DNA of 21,934 nt from a virus, in IMG/VR virus record IMGVR_UViG_3300028800_001835, positions 1 through 21,934 of that record; one strand, given 5' to 3'. Positions 8,001-14,300 of the stretch are shown one piece after another; within the stretch, counting starts at the first letter, position 1, and every line of letters begins with the position of its first letter. The position numbers and the translations under genes were made by a program. The notes under the pieces are model-generated. The model ran no database searches, was not told where the DNA came from, and worked only from the letters and a program-made list of their open reading frames with translations.

Positions 8001-8577
8001 ATTTCTCGTAGAGGTTGTAGACCTCCTCGCCCATCTGCACGATGATGCCGATGGCGGCCACGCCCACGGCGATCGGCATGGCTGCCTCCCACAGCGGAGC
8101 CAGCCATTTGGTGCGCGCGCCCACGGCAGCCAGGCCCATATCCATCGCCCGCGCGTTGCCGACCAACGCTCCCATGGCAATGCGCGCCTCGCCATAGGTG
8201 CCGGCCATGCTTCTACCCGCTCCCGCGGCCGCGTTGGCTGCGTTCGCCGCCTCTGTCAAGGCCGTCTGCTCCGCAACGTGCGCAGCGATGCGCGCGTTCA
8301 TCTCATTCTTCATCTGCTGCATGCGCTGCTGGTAGCCAGGATCGGCCTGCTGCGCCCGGATGCGCGCCATGTACGCGTCAAGCGCCGCGGCCGACTGCTG
8401 CGCAAAACTCTTCGTCGCGGACTCGGCAGCTGCCATGCCGGCGGCAACCTTGGCGCCGGACGTGGCGCCGGCCGCGCCCAGGGCATTCAGGTTCTGGGTC
8501 ACCGCGCCGACAGCCTGTGCGGAGTTCGCGTCGACGACTTCAATCGAGATATTGACAGTCGAGCTCTCTACGCCCAT
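4999..8577 (-). CDS. Tail tape measure protein
   Basis: At 1192 residues this is the longest gene of the window. Residues 1-150 are Ala-rich and helical. A hydrophobic segment at about 160-181 (WEAAMPIAVGVAAIGIIVQM) is followed by a long Gln/Glu/Ala-rich, probably coiled-coil, stretch to about 700 and a Gly/Ser-rich part. A second, Gly/Ala-rich hydrophobic run lies at about 963-1005. Near residue 1100 there is GTDYIP followed by a HEGERIIPSDQNERI motif, typical of tape-measure C-termini. The protein sets tail length and probably helps DNA cross the cell envelope. By the usual rule of about 1.5 angstrom per residue, the tail would be roughly 180 nm long. The ATG follows the TAA of the previous gene by three bases, with GAGG just upstream. 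Confidence 0.92.
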   Translation of the reverse strand: MGVESSTVNISIEVVDANSAQAVGAVTQNLNALGAAGATSGAKVAAGMAAAESATKSFAQQSAAALDAYMARIRAQQADPGYQQRMQQMKNEMNARIAAHVAEQTALTEAANAANAAAGAGRSMAGTYGEARIAMGALVGNARAMDMGLAAVGARTKWLAPLWEAAMPIAVGVAAIGIIVQMGEEVYNLYEKWIDVDGAIERYNDKASEAASKKFFENAGIDELSADLQMVNSQLDQLTQKRTQSGKAILGGTPSAADMMMAPSMGAGPEHPLFTMHDANQLNEAQGKADADRERMLEETHKTNLQLIQDKALITEATLTGIAKERAARDAAGREADETRRFRIAQQSLAHEITSRPTDKKPGDAGYVTPVAAPGANAYQSEDTLARQHADAEYQAHSIETARQTAEEMQRLHEQAEEAELQASRSTQKGYEQLELQRKTADAEFVRAHGQNAQALADIDQKYYAEEKKLAEQQVQQHQAAERQLQQVQMETRLASLTGVARTQQEGQDKVNSFLNEDHPGMDPGQRLAQVHAMVQQTTAAVAQEQQAFADHVNGIVAATADRAVSGFARIHADAEKEIQALQQEAAEKGGDPRVEQRGEMAIRQQEAAEVTARNQQNAAETSAIEDEARAKMLGAEKNQTAAIVSEYEQRTEKFKEELDKGLISHDDYNRRMLAAQQIEEAQEIESARAAREKMAGEYTSFFRSLDHPLQALQEMGDKVAGQAAAAMTQRIQQHYGGHGAAGGGNSLDDIFNKMGGTPAPPRGGAAGVSGGGGHTIALASAEIHIQNASIGFGGVPAGAGGSRPTYTGGGFSGGDFNGAGAGGYGFSSAGSTVGGGGAYVGDSGSSSSAAPSSYAPGMGSAGMAPVARNTAGLAVGNAQQGLGLYKQAAGIFSNRGSSEGSGTTAGASSSDTIPLEQTQNFDVGQLAKNPDGSMASNGMTTSNTLSAAQGAIGVYGAYEGNGGVGGALSGAMSGMQLGMAVGGPLGAAIGAAAGAAIGAIGMGGREKARVYDLKTVRPTIADTEQSYETGATDYLSAYSAMQSLDMQASKTIRAYGPAAESYYNDTIKAEIQQAESKFGSMEKAGRSNFTASAASYAVGTDYIPSTSYNLNHEGERIIPSDQNERITRAIESGSDGSRMPAAQAASWSGDLHVHAIDAKGVAQFLSDNKHGIRAALTQSYAENSGGADAGF

Positions 8578-8580
8578 GGA

Positions 8581-8979
8581 TTACCTCTTCCGCCTGAACT
8601 TAACTCCACAAGCGTGGCACTCAGCACCAAAGCGCGAATGCTGCCGCGCGCCGCAGGTGCTACAAGCAGGATGCCGGCCCTCAAACGCTGCCCGCGCTGC
8701 CGCGAGAACCACCAGCCCGGCAGCCTCATAGTCCGCGAGTCCCGCGGCAGTGACCGCGATTCCGGCTTTAAGCTCCGACTCCAGCTGGAAAAGATGCAGA
8801 GCAAACTGGTAGTAGCCGGGTGAGAGAGTGCGCGCCGGCACGTTGCATTCCATCCGTTCGCGCGTCTCCTCGCTGGCTCCTTCCATTTCGCGATCGAGCC
8901 GGGCGCGCAGAAAGTCCTCCTCGAAGATTTCTCCGAGTGCGGTGTGCACGCCTTCCCGATCGCGAACGGCATCGATCAT
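8581..8979 (-). CDS. Small tail protein with C-terminal zinc ribbon (chaperone position)
   Basis: A 132-residue protein between the putative tail chaperone and the tape measure, the slot used by the second tail-assembly chaperone in many siphophages. Its first 100 residues are helical, with FEEDFLRARLDREMEGASEE near the N-terminus. The last 30 residues hold two CxxC pairs (CSTCG and CHACG) separated by ten residues and followed by a basic tail, a four-cysteine zinc-ribbon pattern. The ATG overlaps the upstream TAA as TAATG. The gene lies in the -1 frame relative to its neighbour, but its frame closes at a TGA only two codons upstream of the ATG and no slippery heptamer is seen. It should therefore be made by re-initiation, not frameshifting. 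The function is unknown to me. Confidence 0.75.
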   Translation of the reverse strand: MIDAVRDREGVHTALGEIFEEDFLRARLDREMEGASEETRERMECNVPARTLSPGYYQFALHLFQLESELKAGIAVTAAGLADYEAAGLVVLAAARAAFEGRHPACSTCGARQHSRFGAECHACGVKFRRKR

Positions 8980-9713
8980 TACTCCTCACCGGCGGCGGTT
9001 GAGTCCACGTCGGCCTTCACCTCGGCTGGGGAGAAGAGCTGATCGGTGGCGGCTACCTTGTGATAGGTGTCCATCTCGCGGATGATTGCGTCGCGGTCCG
9101 CGCCCAGCTCCTCCGCGCCCACGGTGTAGCCTTCCACGCTGACAATCAGCTCGTCGTAGAGCTCGGCCAGCGTGGCCTGCGAGCCCAGCCAGCGCGTCGT
9201 TCCGCGGCGGCTGCCGCCCACGATGACCGAGCGCGAAGCATCGCGCGATAGGCGGCGCTGCTGCTCCGCGCTGGGCGTTTTGAAACGATGGCAGAGGCCG
9301 GTGAACTTGCTCGCGCCCCACACCGCCGTCAGGTAGACGGCCTCCGCGCCCAGCACGATGGGACCATCCTCGGGCGGCTCTGCGGGCGCCACGTCCAGCA
9401 GCTTCTCTGCCGCGCCCAGCCGGTGGGAGAGCGGGATGAGCTGCTGCCAGCCCGGCACGGCGCTGACGGCGCAGCCGTCAGCGGTGGCATAGCCGCTGGC
9501 GTCGGTGAGCACGTCGGCGATCAGCTCCAGCCGCGCCGTGCTGTTATCGAAGCGGTCGACGCGCTTGCCGGCCTGGTTTTCCGAAGTGGAGAAGATGCCC
9601 TCAAAGTAGCGCAGCCACTGTTTACGCGCGATGCGTCCGACGGTGAGGGTGTATTCGCGGCCGCGATCGGCGATGGTGAAGACGCGCGGCGAGGTGAGGT
9701 CAATCGATGGCAT
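8979..9713 (-). CDS. Tail protein, putative tail-assembly chaperone
   Basis: A 244-residue protein that follows the tail tube and precedes the tape measure by one gene, the position of tail-assembly chaperones. The N-terminal part (TSPRVFTIADRGREYTL) looks like a small beta domain. Two helical segments that end STARLELIADVL...GY and SQATLAELYDELI...GY suggest an internal duplication. The C-terminus is acidic (VDSTAAGEE). The ATG has GGAAGGA five bases upstream. The gene is preceded by a 169-base gap that holds a terminator hairpin, so it may be expressed less than the tail tube. The role is inferred from position only. Confidence 0.65.
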   Translation of the reverse strand: MPSIDLTSPRVFTIADRGREYTLTVGRIARKQWLRYFEGIFSTSENQAGKRVDRFDNSTARLELIADVLTDASGYATADGCAVSAVPGWQQLIPLSHRLGAAEKLLDVAPAEPPEDGPIVLGAEAVYLTAVWGASKFTGLCHRFKTPSAEQQRRLSRDASRSVIVGGSRRGTTRWLGSQATLAELYDELIVSVEGYTVGAEELGADRDAIIREMDTYHKVAATDQLFSPAEVKADVDSTAAGEE

Positions 9714-9789
9714 AAAAGTCCTTCCTTTTGTCGAAGTGGATTTTTCTGGACTACGGCAGGGTGAAGGACCCTGTTACTGCCTGGGACTC

Positions 9790-9826
9790 GCGGAGTGGGG
9801 CAAGTCCCGGTCCGGCGGAGTGGGGC
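9790..9826. repeat. 12-bp direct repeat in the gap between tail genes
   Basis: The 12-mer GCGGAGTGGGGC occurs twice, at 9790-9801 and 9815-9826. Next to it, GGGACT (9783-9788) and AGTCCC (9803-9808) could form a short hairpin. This is all inside the 169-base gap between the tail tube gene and the next tail gene. The function is unknown. Confidence 0.4.
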
Positions 9827-9833
9827 CAGACCC

Positions 9834-9873
9834 AAAAAGGAGCGGAGCGCGAAACCCAGTCACCGCGCTCCGC
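9834..9873 (-). terminator. Intrinsic terminator/attenuator after the tail tube gene
   Basis: On the minus strand, ten bases before 9864 (GCGGAGCGCG) pair perfectly with 9851-9842 (CGCGCTCCGC) across a 12-base loop. A five-base T-run (9838-9834) follows closely. It begins ten bases after the tail tube TAA. It would let most transcripts end after the tail tube while some read through into the lower-copy tail genes. Confidence 0.65.
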
Positions 9874-9882
9874 GGAGGTAAC

Positions 9883-10911
9883 TTACGCGCCGACCAGGTA
9901 GGCCGCGGTGGCGTTGATGACCTGCACGGTGACCGGAGGCGTGTTGGTCTCACCCAGCGTCCAGAAGCAGCTGGTCTCGTCGCCCTCAATCTGCCATACC
10001 ACCATGTCGCCGTCGAAGCCGAGCTTGGTGGTCTTGAGGTGGACGTTCGGGTAAGTGGCGATGAGCTGCGCGGCCGAACCGGAGTTTGCCGTGAGGCTGA
10101 ACACCGAAGCGGTGTCATTCTCAAACAACGTGTAGGTATCGTCCGTATCCTTGGCCGCGATAGTCGCGCTGAAGCTGAACTTCGGGTTGCCTTTGCGCAC
10201 AAAAATGCCGTACGTGCCGCCGCCGGGCGCCTTGTGCACCGTGAGCTGGTTCTCAAACTTCAGCGTGGCGTTCATCAGGCGGCCGAGGAACGAAGCCGCG
10301 GCGCCCACCGCCCCCAGCATCGGCGTCACGTCGGAGCCGAGGATGTAGCTCTCGGCCGCCATTGCCGGCGGCCCATCTGCCATGGCGCCCAGGGTGCGGC
10401 GTCCGGTGCCTATCAGGGTGTTCTCGATCATGATGGCGCCCACGTCGTTGATCGTGATCGTCACATCGTTCACGCACATATCCGGGCACTTGTACTTCAC
10501 CGCCTCGGCGTCTTCCAGGTAGAGCGTGGTGGGCACGGCAGTGCGCGTGGTCTCGTCGAAGTTGAAGACATGCGTGTACGGCGCGGCGTCGCCGGTCACC
10601 ACATCCGTACCCATCAGAAAGGCGAGCGACCAGGCGGCCAGGTCCGGAGATAGCTCGGACTTCCAGCCGGAGAGCTTCGTATCGAACATCGTCACCTGGC
10701 CGTTGGTGGCCAAGGCCGTTCCCTTGCCGGCGTAGTCGATGTCAGACCGGCGCGTTTGTGCCAGCTCCAGTACAGCGGAGCCGTCAAAGCGCTGGCGGAC
10801 GGTCAGCGCCGCATCGGCCAGGGGGGTGTTCCAGGCGAGCTGCGAGTTCTGGCTCCGCACAAGGTTGCGTGCGCTTTTCCACTGGGATGTGAAATTGGAA
10901 GGACCGGCCAT
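9883..10911 (-). CDS. Major tail tube protein
   Basis: A 342-residue protein and probably the abundant subunit of the tail tube. The sequence alternates beta-strand-like segments, including GDAAPYTHVFNFDETT, VNDVTITINDVGAIMIENTL and KFENQLTVHKAPGGG, in the style of siphovirus tail tube proteins of the Phage_tube_2 kind. Supporting context is its place after the neck/connector genes and before the tape measure, and the terminator hairpin directly after it. No sheath gene precedes it, which argues against a contractile tail. The ATG lies two bases after the TAA of the upstream gene, with a weak AGGCGG upstream. Confidence 0.8.
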   Translation of the reverse strand: MAGPSNFTSQWKSARNLVRSQNSQLAWNTPLADAALTVRQRFDGSAVLELAQTRRSDIDYAGKGTALATNGQVTMFDTKLSGWKSELSPDLAAWSLAFLMGTDVVTGDAAPYTHVFNFDETTRTAVPTTLYLEDAEAVKYKCPDMCVNDVTITINDVGAIMIENTLIGTGRRTLGAMADGPPAMAAESYILGSDVTPMLGAVGAAASFLGRLMNATLKFENQLTVHKAPGGGTYGIFVRKGNPKFSFSATIAAKDTDDTYTLFENDTASVFSLTANSGSAAQLIATYPNVHLKTTKLGFDGDMVVWQIEGDETSCFWTLGETNTPPVTVQVINATAAYLVGA

Positions 10912-10913
10912 GG

Positions 10914-11279
10914 TTAGTTACCGCCTTTCGTGGGCTTGGACTGGGTTGCGGGCTGCGCCGCCGGATCGCTCGCCGGGGCGGATGCTTCCGCGGCAACGGC
11001 GACTGCTGGCGTAGCCGGCGCGGGCGGCGCAGCTTTCGCGGCCGCGGGCTGTGTCTGCACCGGCTCAATCACCGTAACGAGCTGTAGCAGCCGCTGGCCG
11101 TGCACAGCCTGGTGCGCCAGCACCTTGCTCCACTCGCTGGTAAGCACGCGCGTCGAGCCGGACGCCGTGAAGACGTAATTGAGGTGCGGCGTGGCGATGC
11201 GCAGCGTGCCGCCGGAGACCTTCGCGCCGGCCGGGCTGAGCTGCACATTCACGAAATCGGATTTTGCCGGGGTGGCCAT
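10914..11279 (-). CDS. Hypothetical protein with Ala/Pro-rich tail (Mu gp38 position)
   Basis: A 121-residue protein. The first 65 residues look like a small compact domain (VNVQLSPAGAKVSGGTLRI, then HLNYVFTASGSTRVLTSEW). The last 50 are almost only Ala, Pro, Thr, Ser and Gln, a flexible, probably disordered tail. It follows the gp37-like gene, where Mu-like phages carry the small gp38 (DUF2635) gene, but I see no clear sequence match to that family. The ATG is two bases from the upstream TAG, with AGGAGG nine bases upstream. It may be a connector or tail-completion factor; this is position-based only. Confidence 0.6.
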   Translation of the reverse strand: MATPAKSDFVNVQLSPAGAKVSGGTLRIATPHLNYVFTASGSTRVLTSEWSKVLAHQAVHGQRLLQLVTVIEPVQTQPAAAKAAPPAPATPAVAVAAEASAPASDPAAQPATQSKPTKGGN

Positions 11280-11281
11280 GG

Positions 11282-11785
11282 CTAACTTCCTCCTGAAGGC
11301 TGCGCGTTCGCGCCGCTGAACTGGGCGATGCCTTCAACGACGATGACGATAGAGAAGAGCTGATCGACCGGACCTTCATCGGTGGCGACCAGCTTGACGG
11401 ACTGCATGGAGATCGGCATCGTCTGCGTGCTGTCCGCCAGCGCCAGCCGCGCTCCGGCCAACTGATCCTGCACGGTGCCCACCAGCACAAGGATCTGCTT
11501 ACGTTCATCGGCCCGGCTGCGCAGGCAGGATTCGAAGCAGAGAATTTCAAACGGCAACCCGGCCTGGTAGGTGAGCCGCTGGTTATCGCGCAGGTTCTTG
11601 TAGTCCGCGCCGGCAAAGCGCACACGCACGCTGGCCGGCTGCAGCACCAGGCGTCCGTCGTCGTCGAAGTCCTTGTCGCCGAGCGAGTCGACACTGACGT
11701 TGGCGCCGTAGGCTGCGGCCAGGTTCGTATTCAGCAGTGCCAGCAGCGCGGCCTCCACGTAATCGATGCGGAAGGTGGAGCTCAC
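11282..11785 (-). CDS. Mu gp37-like protein (DUF1834)
   Basis: A 167-residue protein that fits the DUF1834 / Mu gp37 family in length, position and pattern. The N-terminus is helical (YVEAALLALLNTNLA). A middle part has RLVLQPASVRVRFAGADYKN and a mixed strand segment around FEILCFESCLRSRADER. The end is a hydrophobic strand, LFSIVIVVEGI. Proteins in this place act at the head-tail junction or complete the tail. The start is a GTG that overlaps the upstream TGA as GTGA, with GGAGGT five bases upstream, so translation is coupled to the gpG-like gene. Confidence 0.75.
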   Translation of the reverse strand: MSSTFRIDYVEAALLALLNTNLAAAYGANVSVDSLGDKDFDDDGRLVLQPASVRVRFAGADYKNLRDNQRLTYQAGLPFEILCFESCLRSRADERKQILVLVGTVQDQLAGARLALADSTQTMPISMQSVKLVATDEGPVDQLFSIVIVVEGIAQFSGANAQPSGGS

Positions 11786-12426
11786 AGCTCACCTCCCAAA
11801 CCGGCCTGCTCTTTTGCCTTGTCCACATAGGCGACGACGAGGCCGCGGATCCGCGCGAGATCCTCCGGCCGGAAGACCAGGTACGGCCGCGGCGGAATGT
11901 TCTGGTGACGGTCATGCTCGCGCACGCTCACCTGGCGGCGATTGCGCGGTCCGGCGATGCGGCGCTTACGGCCGCGCAGCTTGCCCACGCCCAGCTCGCC
12001 GGAGAGCCGGAAATAACTAAAGCCCGGAACCTTCACCGTGGCCTTCGACTGTTTCTCGGTGGCGGGACCAACGGCGACGCGCCGATCGCGCGAACCGAAC
12101 TGGTGCACGGCTGCGTACTTCAGGTTCGTGCCGATGGTGACTTGTCCCGGCTGTGCGTTGGCCTGGATGGAATTCAGCAGAATGCCGCGGCGCACCAGCA
12201 GCTTATGCCCCGCCGCGTCTTTGCCCAGGCTCTTGATGGTTGAGGGTGCAAGAGGCGCCCAGGAGCCGGCTGGAGATCCTTCATCGCGAAAGGTGCGGCG
12301 CACAGAAAGCAACTGCGACGCGCCGATCTCCTCCATCAGTTCCTGATTCTGCGAGAGCGCAAGGCGGAACTTGCCCAGGGCTACCACCACGCGGCTGTCA
12401 TCGACCTGGATTATTTCGCCCGCCAT
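11782..12426 (-). CDS. Phage virion morphogenesis protein (Mu gpG-like)
   Basis: A 214-residue protein with the signature of the virion morphogenesis / HK97 gp10-type family (PF05069). It has a GSWAPLAPSTIKSLGK segment, RRGILLNSI, a VTIGTNLKYAAVHQFGS core and, near the C-terminus, NIPPRPYLVF. Between these lies an unusually basic insert (LRGRKRRIAGPRNRRQ). The product is a tail-completion or head-tail joining factor. In Mu the G gene follows F directly, but here it comes after the gp36-like gene. The ATG overlaps the upstream TGA by one base and has only a weak GGGGG upstream, so it probably depends on coupling. Confidence 0.85.
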   Translation of the reverse strand: MAGEIIQVDDSRVVVALGKFRLALSQNQELMEEIGASQLLSVRRTFRDEGSPAGSWAPLAPSTIKSLGKDAAGHKLLVRRGILLNSIQANAQPGQVTIGTNLKYAAVHQFGSRDRRVAVGPATEKQSKATVKVPGFSYFRLSGELGVGKLRGRKRRIAGPRNRRQVSVREHDRHQNIPPRPYLVFRPEDLARIRGLVVAYVDKAKEQAGLGGEL

Positions 12427-12887
12427 CAGATGAACCCCCGGATGTTCTCTTCGCGGAAAGCCAGGCGCCGGTCGAGGTCCGAGACCTGCGGGCCGGCGGC
12501 CGTGCTCTGCGGCATGGGCGCGGTAGCCGGCTGGTCCAGCTGCGCCTTCCCGTTGGAGATGTCCTTCATAAACGCGATGGCCTGATTGAATCGCTCCTGC
12601 ACGGTGTCGGAGATCCGCGTCTCGCGCCGGCGGCTGAAGAGCAGATAAACGGCGATGTCCAGCGTGAGTGAGAGAACGTCGTCCGACTGCTGCAGGGGTG
12701 TGATGTAACGCGCGCGGCAGTAGCTGTCCACGCGGCCCGAAGCCTCTTCAAGCGCGGCCGACGTCACCGTCGCCGTCACATCGGCATCTGTGGTGGGATT
12801 GCCGCTGGGAACGTCCACGGTGAGTTCGGTTAGGTCCTTCTGCGACATGCGCAGCGGGACCAGGTTGGCTTGGGTGGCGTAGGCCAT
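12426..12887 (-). CDS. Mu gp36-like protein (DUF1320), head-tail connector
   Basis: A 153-residue protein of the DUF1320 / Mu gp36 type. It has the usual opening MAYATQANLVPL, then a helix-rich body with ASGRVDSYCRARYITPLQ, LTLDIAVYLLFSRR and a helix around VQERFNQAIAFMKDISNG. The family consists of small helical proteins like the head-completion/connector proteins that bind under the portal. The C-terminus, with DRRLAFREENIRGFI, overlaps the next gene by one base. An AAGGAG lies 12 bases before the ATG, inside the end of the upstream gene. Confidence 0.85.
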   Translation of the reverse strand: MAYATQANLVPLRMSQKDLTELTVDVPSGNPTTDADVTATVTSAALEEASGRVDSYCRARYITPLQQSDDVLSLTLDIAVYLLFSRRRETRISDTVQERFNQAIAFMKDISNGKAQLDQPATAPMPQSTAAGPQVSDLDRRLAFREENIRGFI

Positions 12888-12893
12888 GGCTGG

Positions 12894-13073
12894 TTACTTC
12901 TCCTTGCGGATGGACCCGATCTTGAGCAGCGGAGCCGCTTCGGCCTCGGTAAGCTCGATCGGCGCGTCCTTACGGAATGTCTTTTTGGAGTGCAGGATGG
13001 TGCCCTGCGCGATGTACGTCTTAGTTGTGGACTTCTTCGACGCCGCCGTCATGGTTGTCATATTGTCTTCCAT
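12894..13073 (-). CDS. Small hypothetical protein (DUF7210-like)
   Basis: A 59-residue protein between the capsid and gp36-like genes. I prefer the ATG at 13073-13071, because AAGGAG lies at a normal distance from it; the in-frame TTG two codons upstream would sit almost on top of that site. The N-terminus is Thr/Ser/Lys-rich. The C-terminal 40 residues (YIAQGTILHSKKTFRKDAP, then ELTEAEAAPLLKIGSI) look like the small phage proteins annotated DUF7210, which occur next to capsid genes. The role is unknown. It is the first gene after the capsid terminator. Confidence 0.7.
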   Translation of the reverse strand: MEDNMTTMTAASKKSTTKTYIAQGTILHSKKTFRKDAPIELTEAEAAPLLKIGSIRKEK

Positions 13074-13105
13074 ACTCAAAGCTCCTTCTGAAATTCATCT
13101 CTGTG

Positions 13106-13135
13106 AAAAGGGCGCGCCGTGGTGGCAGCGCGCCC
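13106..13135 (-). terminator. Intrinsic terminator/attenuator after the major capsid gene
   Basis: On the minus strand GGGCGCGC (13135-13128) pairs perfectly with GCGCGCCC (13117-13110) across a ten-base loop, and TTTT (13109-13106) follows directly. The hairpin starts 20 bases after the capsid TAG and ends about 20 bases before the ribosome-binding site of the next gene. It fits a partial terminator that keeps capsid mRNA in excess over connector and tail mRNA. Confidence 0.7.
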
Positions 13136-13155
13136 TCATGCTTATACCGAAGCGG

Positions 13156-14211
13156 CTAGCCCTCGATGTTGCCGGGGACAATTCCCATCGTCGGGGCCGT
13201 GACGGCGTTGAGGATGGGCAGCCCGGTCTCCTGCGCGGTGACCTTCAGCCCGTAATACCAGTCGGCAGACTGCCAATAGGTCTTCCTGGAGAGATGGGCG
13301 TCGATCCATTCCAGGACCGCGAAGCCATCCGCGCCCGCGGCGACCATACCCTTGTCGATGCCGCCATCCTGCGCGCCCGTCCAGCTGAAAGTCTTGATGC
13401 AGCTCAGATCCTCCATGCTCGACGTCGCCTGTGCGTAGCCCAGGAAGGCATGGTTACCCCAAACCCACGACTCAACATTGTTCTGGCTCAGCGAGACCGC
13501 ACTGGCCTGCACGCACTTGACGCGGAAGACACTGGTCAGATCGTCGAGGGTGATGGCGCCAGCCTGTGTGTACTTAAACCGGATGATGACGTCCGGATGC
13601 GACTGCAGGGCCACGACGACGGGATCGGACAAAATCAGCACCATCTCCGAGTCGGAGATGCCGGCCTGGCGAAGCAGAGCCTTGTACTGGTTTACCTGGG
13701 TGATGGGGTGCGAGCCATCAGACGATCCGCCACCCCCCTCGCCATCCGCCGCGGTCGGATACGCATCCCACATCGAGGTTCCCGAGAGGGTCACGCCGTT
13801 CGGGAAGTTCGAGGTGCTCAGCGCAGTCGCTGCGATCTCGATTTCACGAGCCAGGTTTAGGCGCTTGGTCAAGCTGGCCGCCGCCTTCTGCCGCGCCGAA
13901 AAGCCCAGGCCAAGGCCGTACGCTTCGCTCTCAAACGGAATGCTCGTATCGAGCGCGTGCGACCGGCAGAAGTACGTGTCGGTCGAATAGGTGCGCCGGA
14001 TCGACTGAGGGGCGTCGCCGGGCGCGCGGTTCGTGTTCACCGCGCGGAAGTCGTCGCGTCCCCACACAACATACGGGAAGCTCTGCCTGTCCACAGGAAC
14101 TCGCGGTGCAATCAGATCGCCAACAAACAGATTGTTGCGGTATTCCTTGGCGAAGTTCGAGAGCGCCACATTCGGAAAACCCGCCGGCGCCAGACCAACA
14201 TAACTGCCCAT
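13156..14211 (-). CDS. Major capsid protein
   Basis: A 351-residue protein, most likely of the HK97 fold. Its place after the protease/scaffold and decoration genes and before the connector genes is that of the major head subunit. The N-terminus has YRNNLFVGDLIAPRVPVDRQ and a following WGRDDFRAVNTNRAPGD segment, the type of opening seen in capsid proteins that grip their neighbours. A Gly/Ser-rich loop (GEGGGGSSDGS) interrupts the middle, and LILSDPVVVALQSHPDV and SVFRVKCVQASAV suggest the core domains. The ATG has a strong GGAGGT six bases upstream, and a terminator follows. The identity rests on context plus overall pattern. Confidence 0.85.
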   Translation of the reverse strand: MGSYVGLAPAGFPNVALSNFAKEYRNNLFVGDLIAPRVPVDRQSFPYVVWGRDDFRAVNTNRAPGDAPQSIRRTYSTDTYFCRSHALDTSIPFESEAYGLGLGFSARQKAAASLTKRLNLAREIEIAATALSTSNFPNGVTLSGTSMWDAYPTAADGEGGGGSSDGSHPITQVNQYKALLRQAGISDSEMVLILSDPVVVALQSHPDVIIRFKYTQAGAITLDDLTSVFRVKCVQASAVSLSQNNVESWVWGNHAFLGYAQATSSMEDLSCIKTFSWTGAQDGGIDKGMVAAGADGFAVLEWIDAHLSRKTYWQSADWYYGLKVTAQETGLPILNAVTAPTMGIVPGNIEG

Positions 14212-14264
14212 TTGCTACCTCCATCCGCTCGTCGCGGGTGACAAATTTAATTTCCTGCGCCGCC

Positions 14265-14288
14265 CCGCGCCAGGCGAACCCGGCGCGG
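14265..14288 (-). promoter_or_regulatory. Hairpin between decoration and capsid genes
   Basis: On the minus strand CCGCGCC (14288-14282) pairs with GGCGCGG (14271-14265) around a ten-base loop. No T-run follows; instead an AT-rich patch around AAATTAAATTT comes before the capsid ribosome-binding site. It may protect the 5' end of processed capsid mRNA or weakly attenuate transcription. Confidence 0.35.
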
Positions 14289-14300
14289 AATGACGGAAAA

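Noticed and set aside
8568-8972. Alternative 134-codon frame overlapping the zinc-ribbon gene
   Set aside because: It overlaps the start of the tape measure, has a basic shadow-like composition and lacks the coupling seen for the 8979 start.
8965-9050. Programmed -1 frameshift joining the two genes before the tape measure, as in lambda G/GT
   Set aside because: The downstream gene is in the right (-1) frame, but that frame has a TGA two codons before its ATG, and no X-XXY-YYZ heptamer is present near the overlap. TAATG coupling explains the arrangement.
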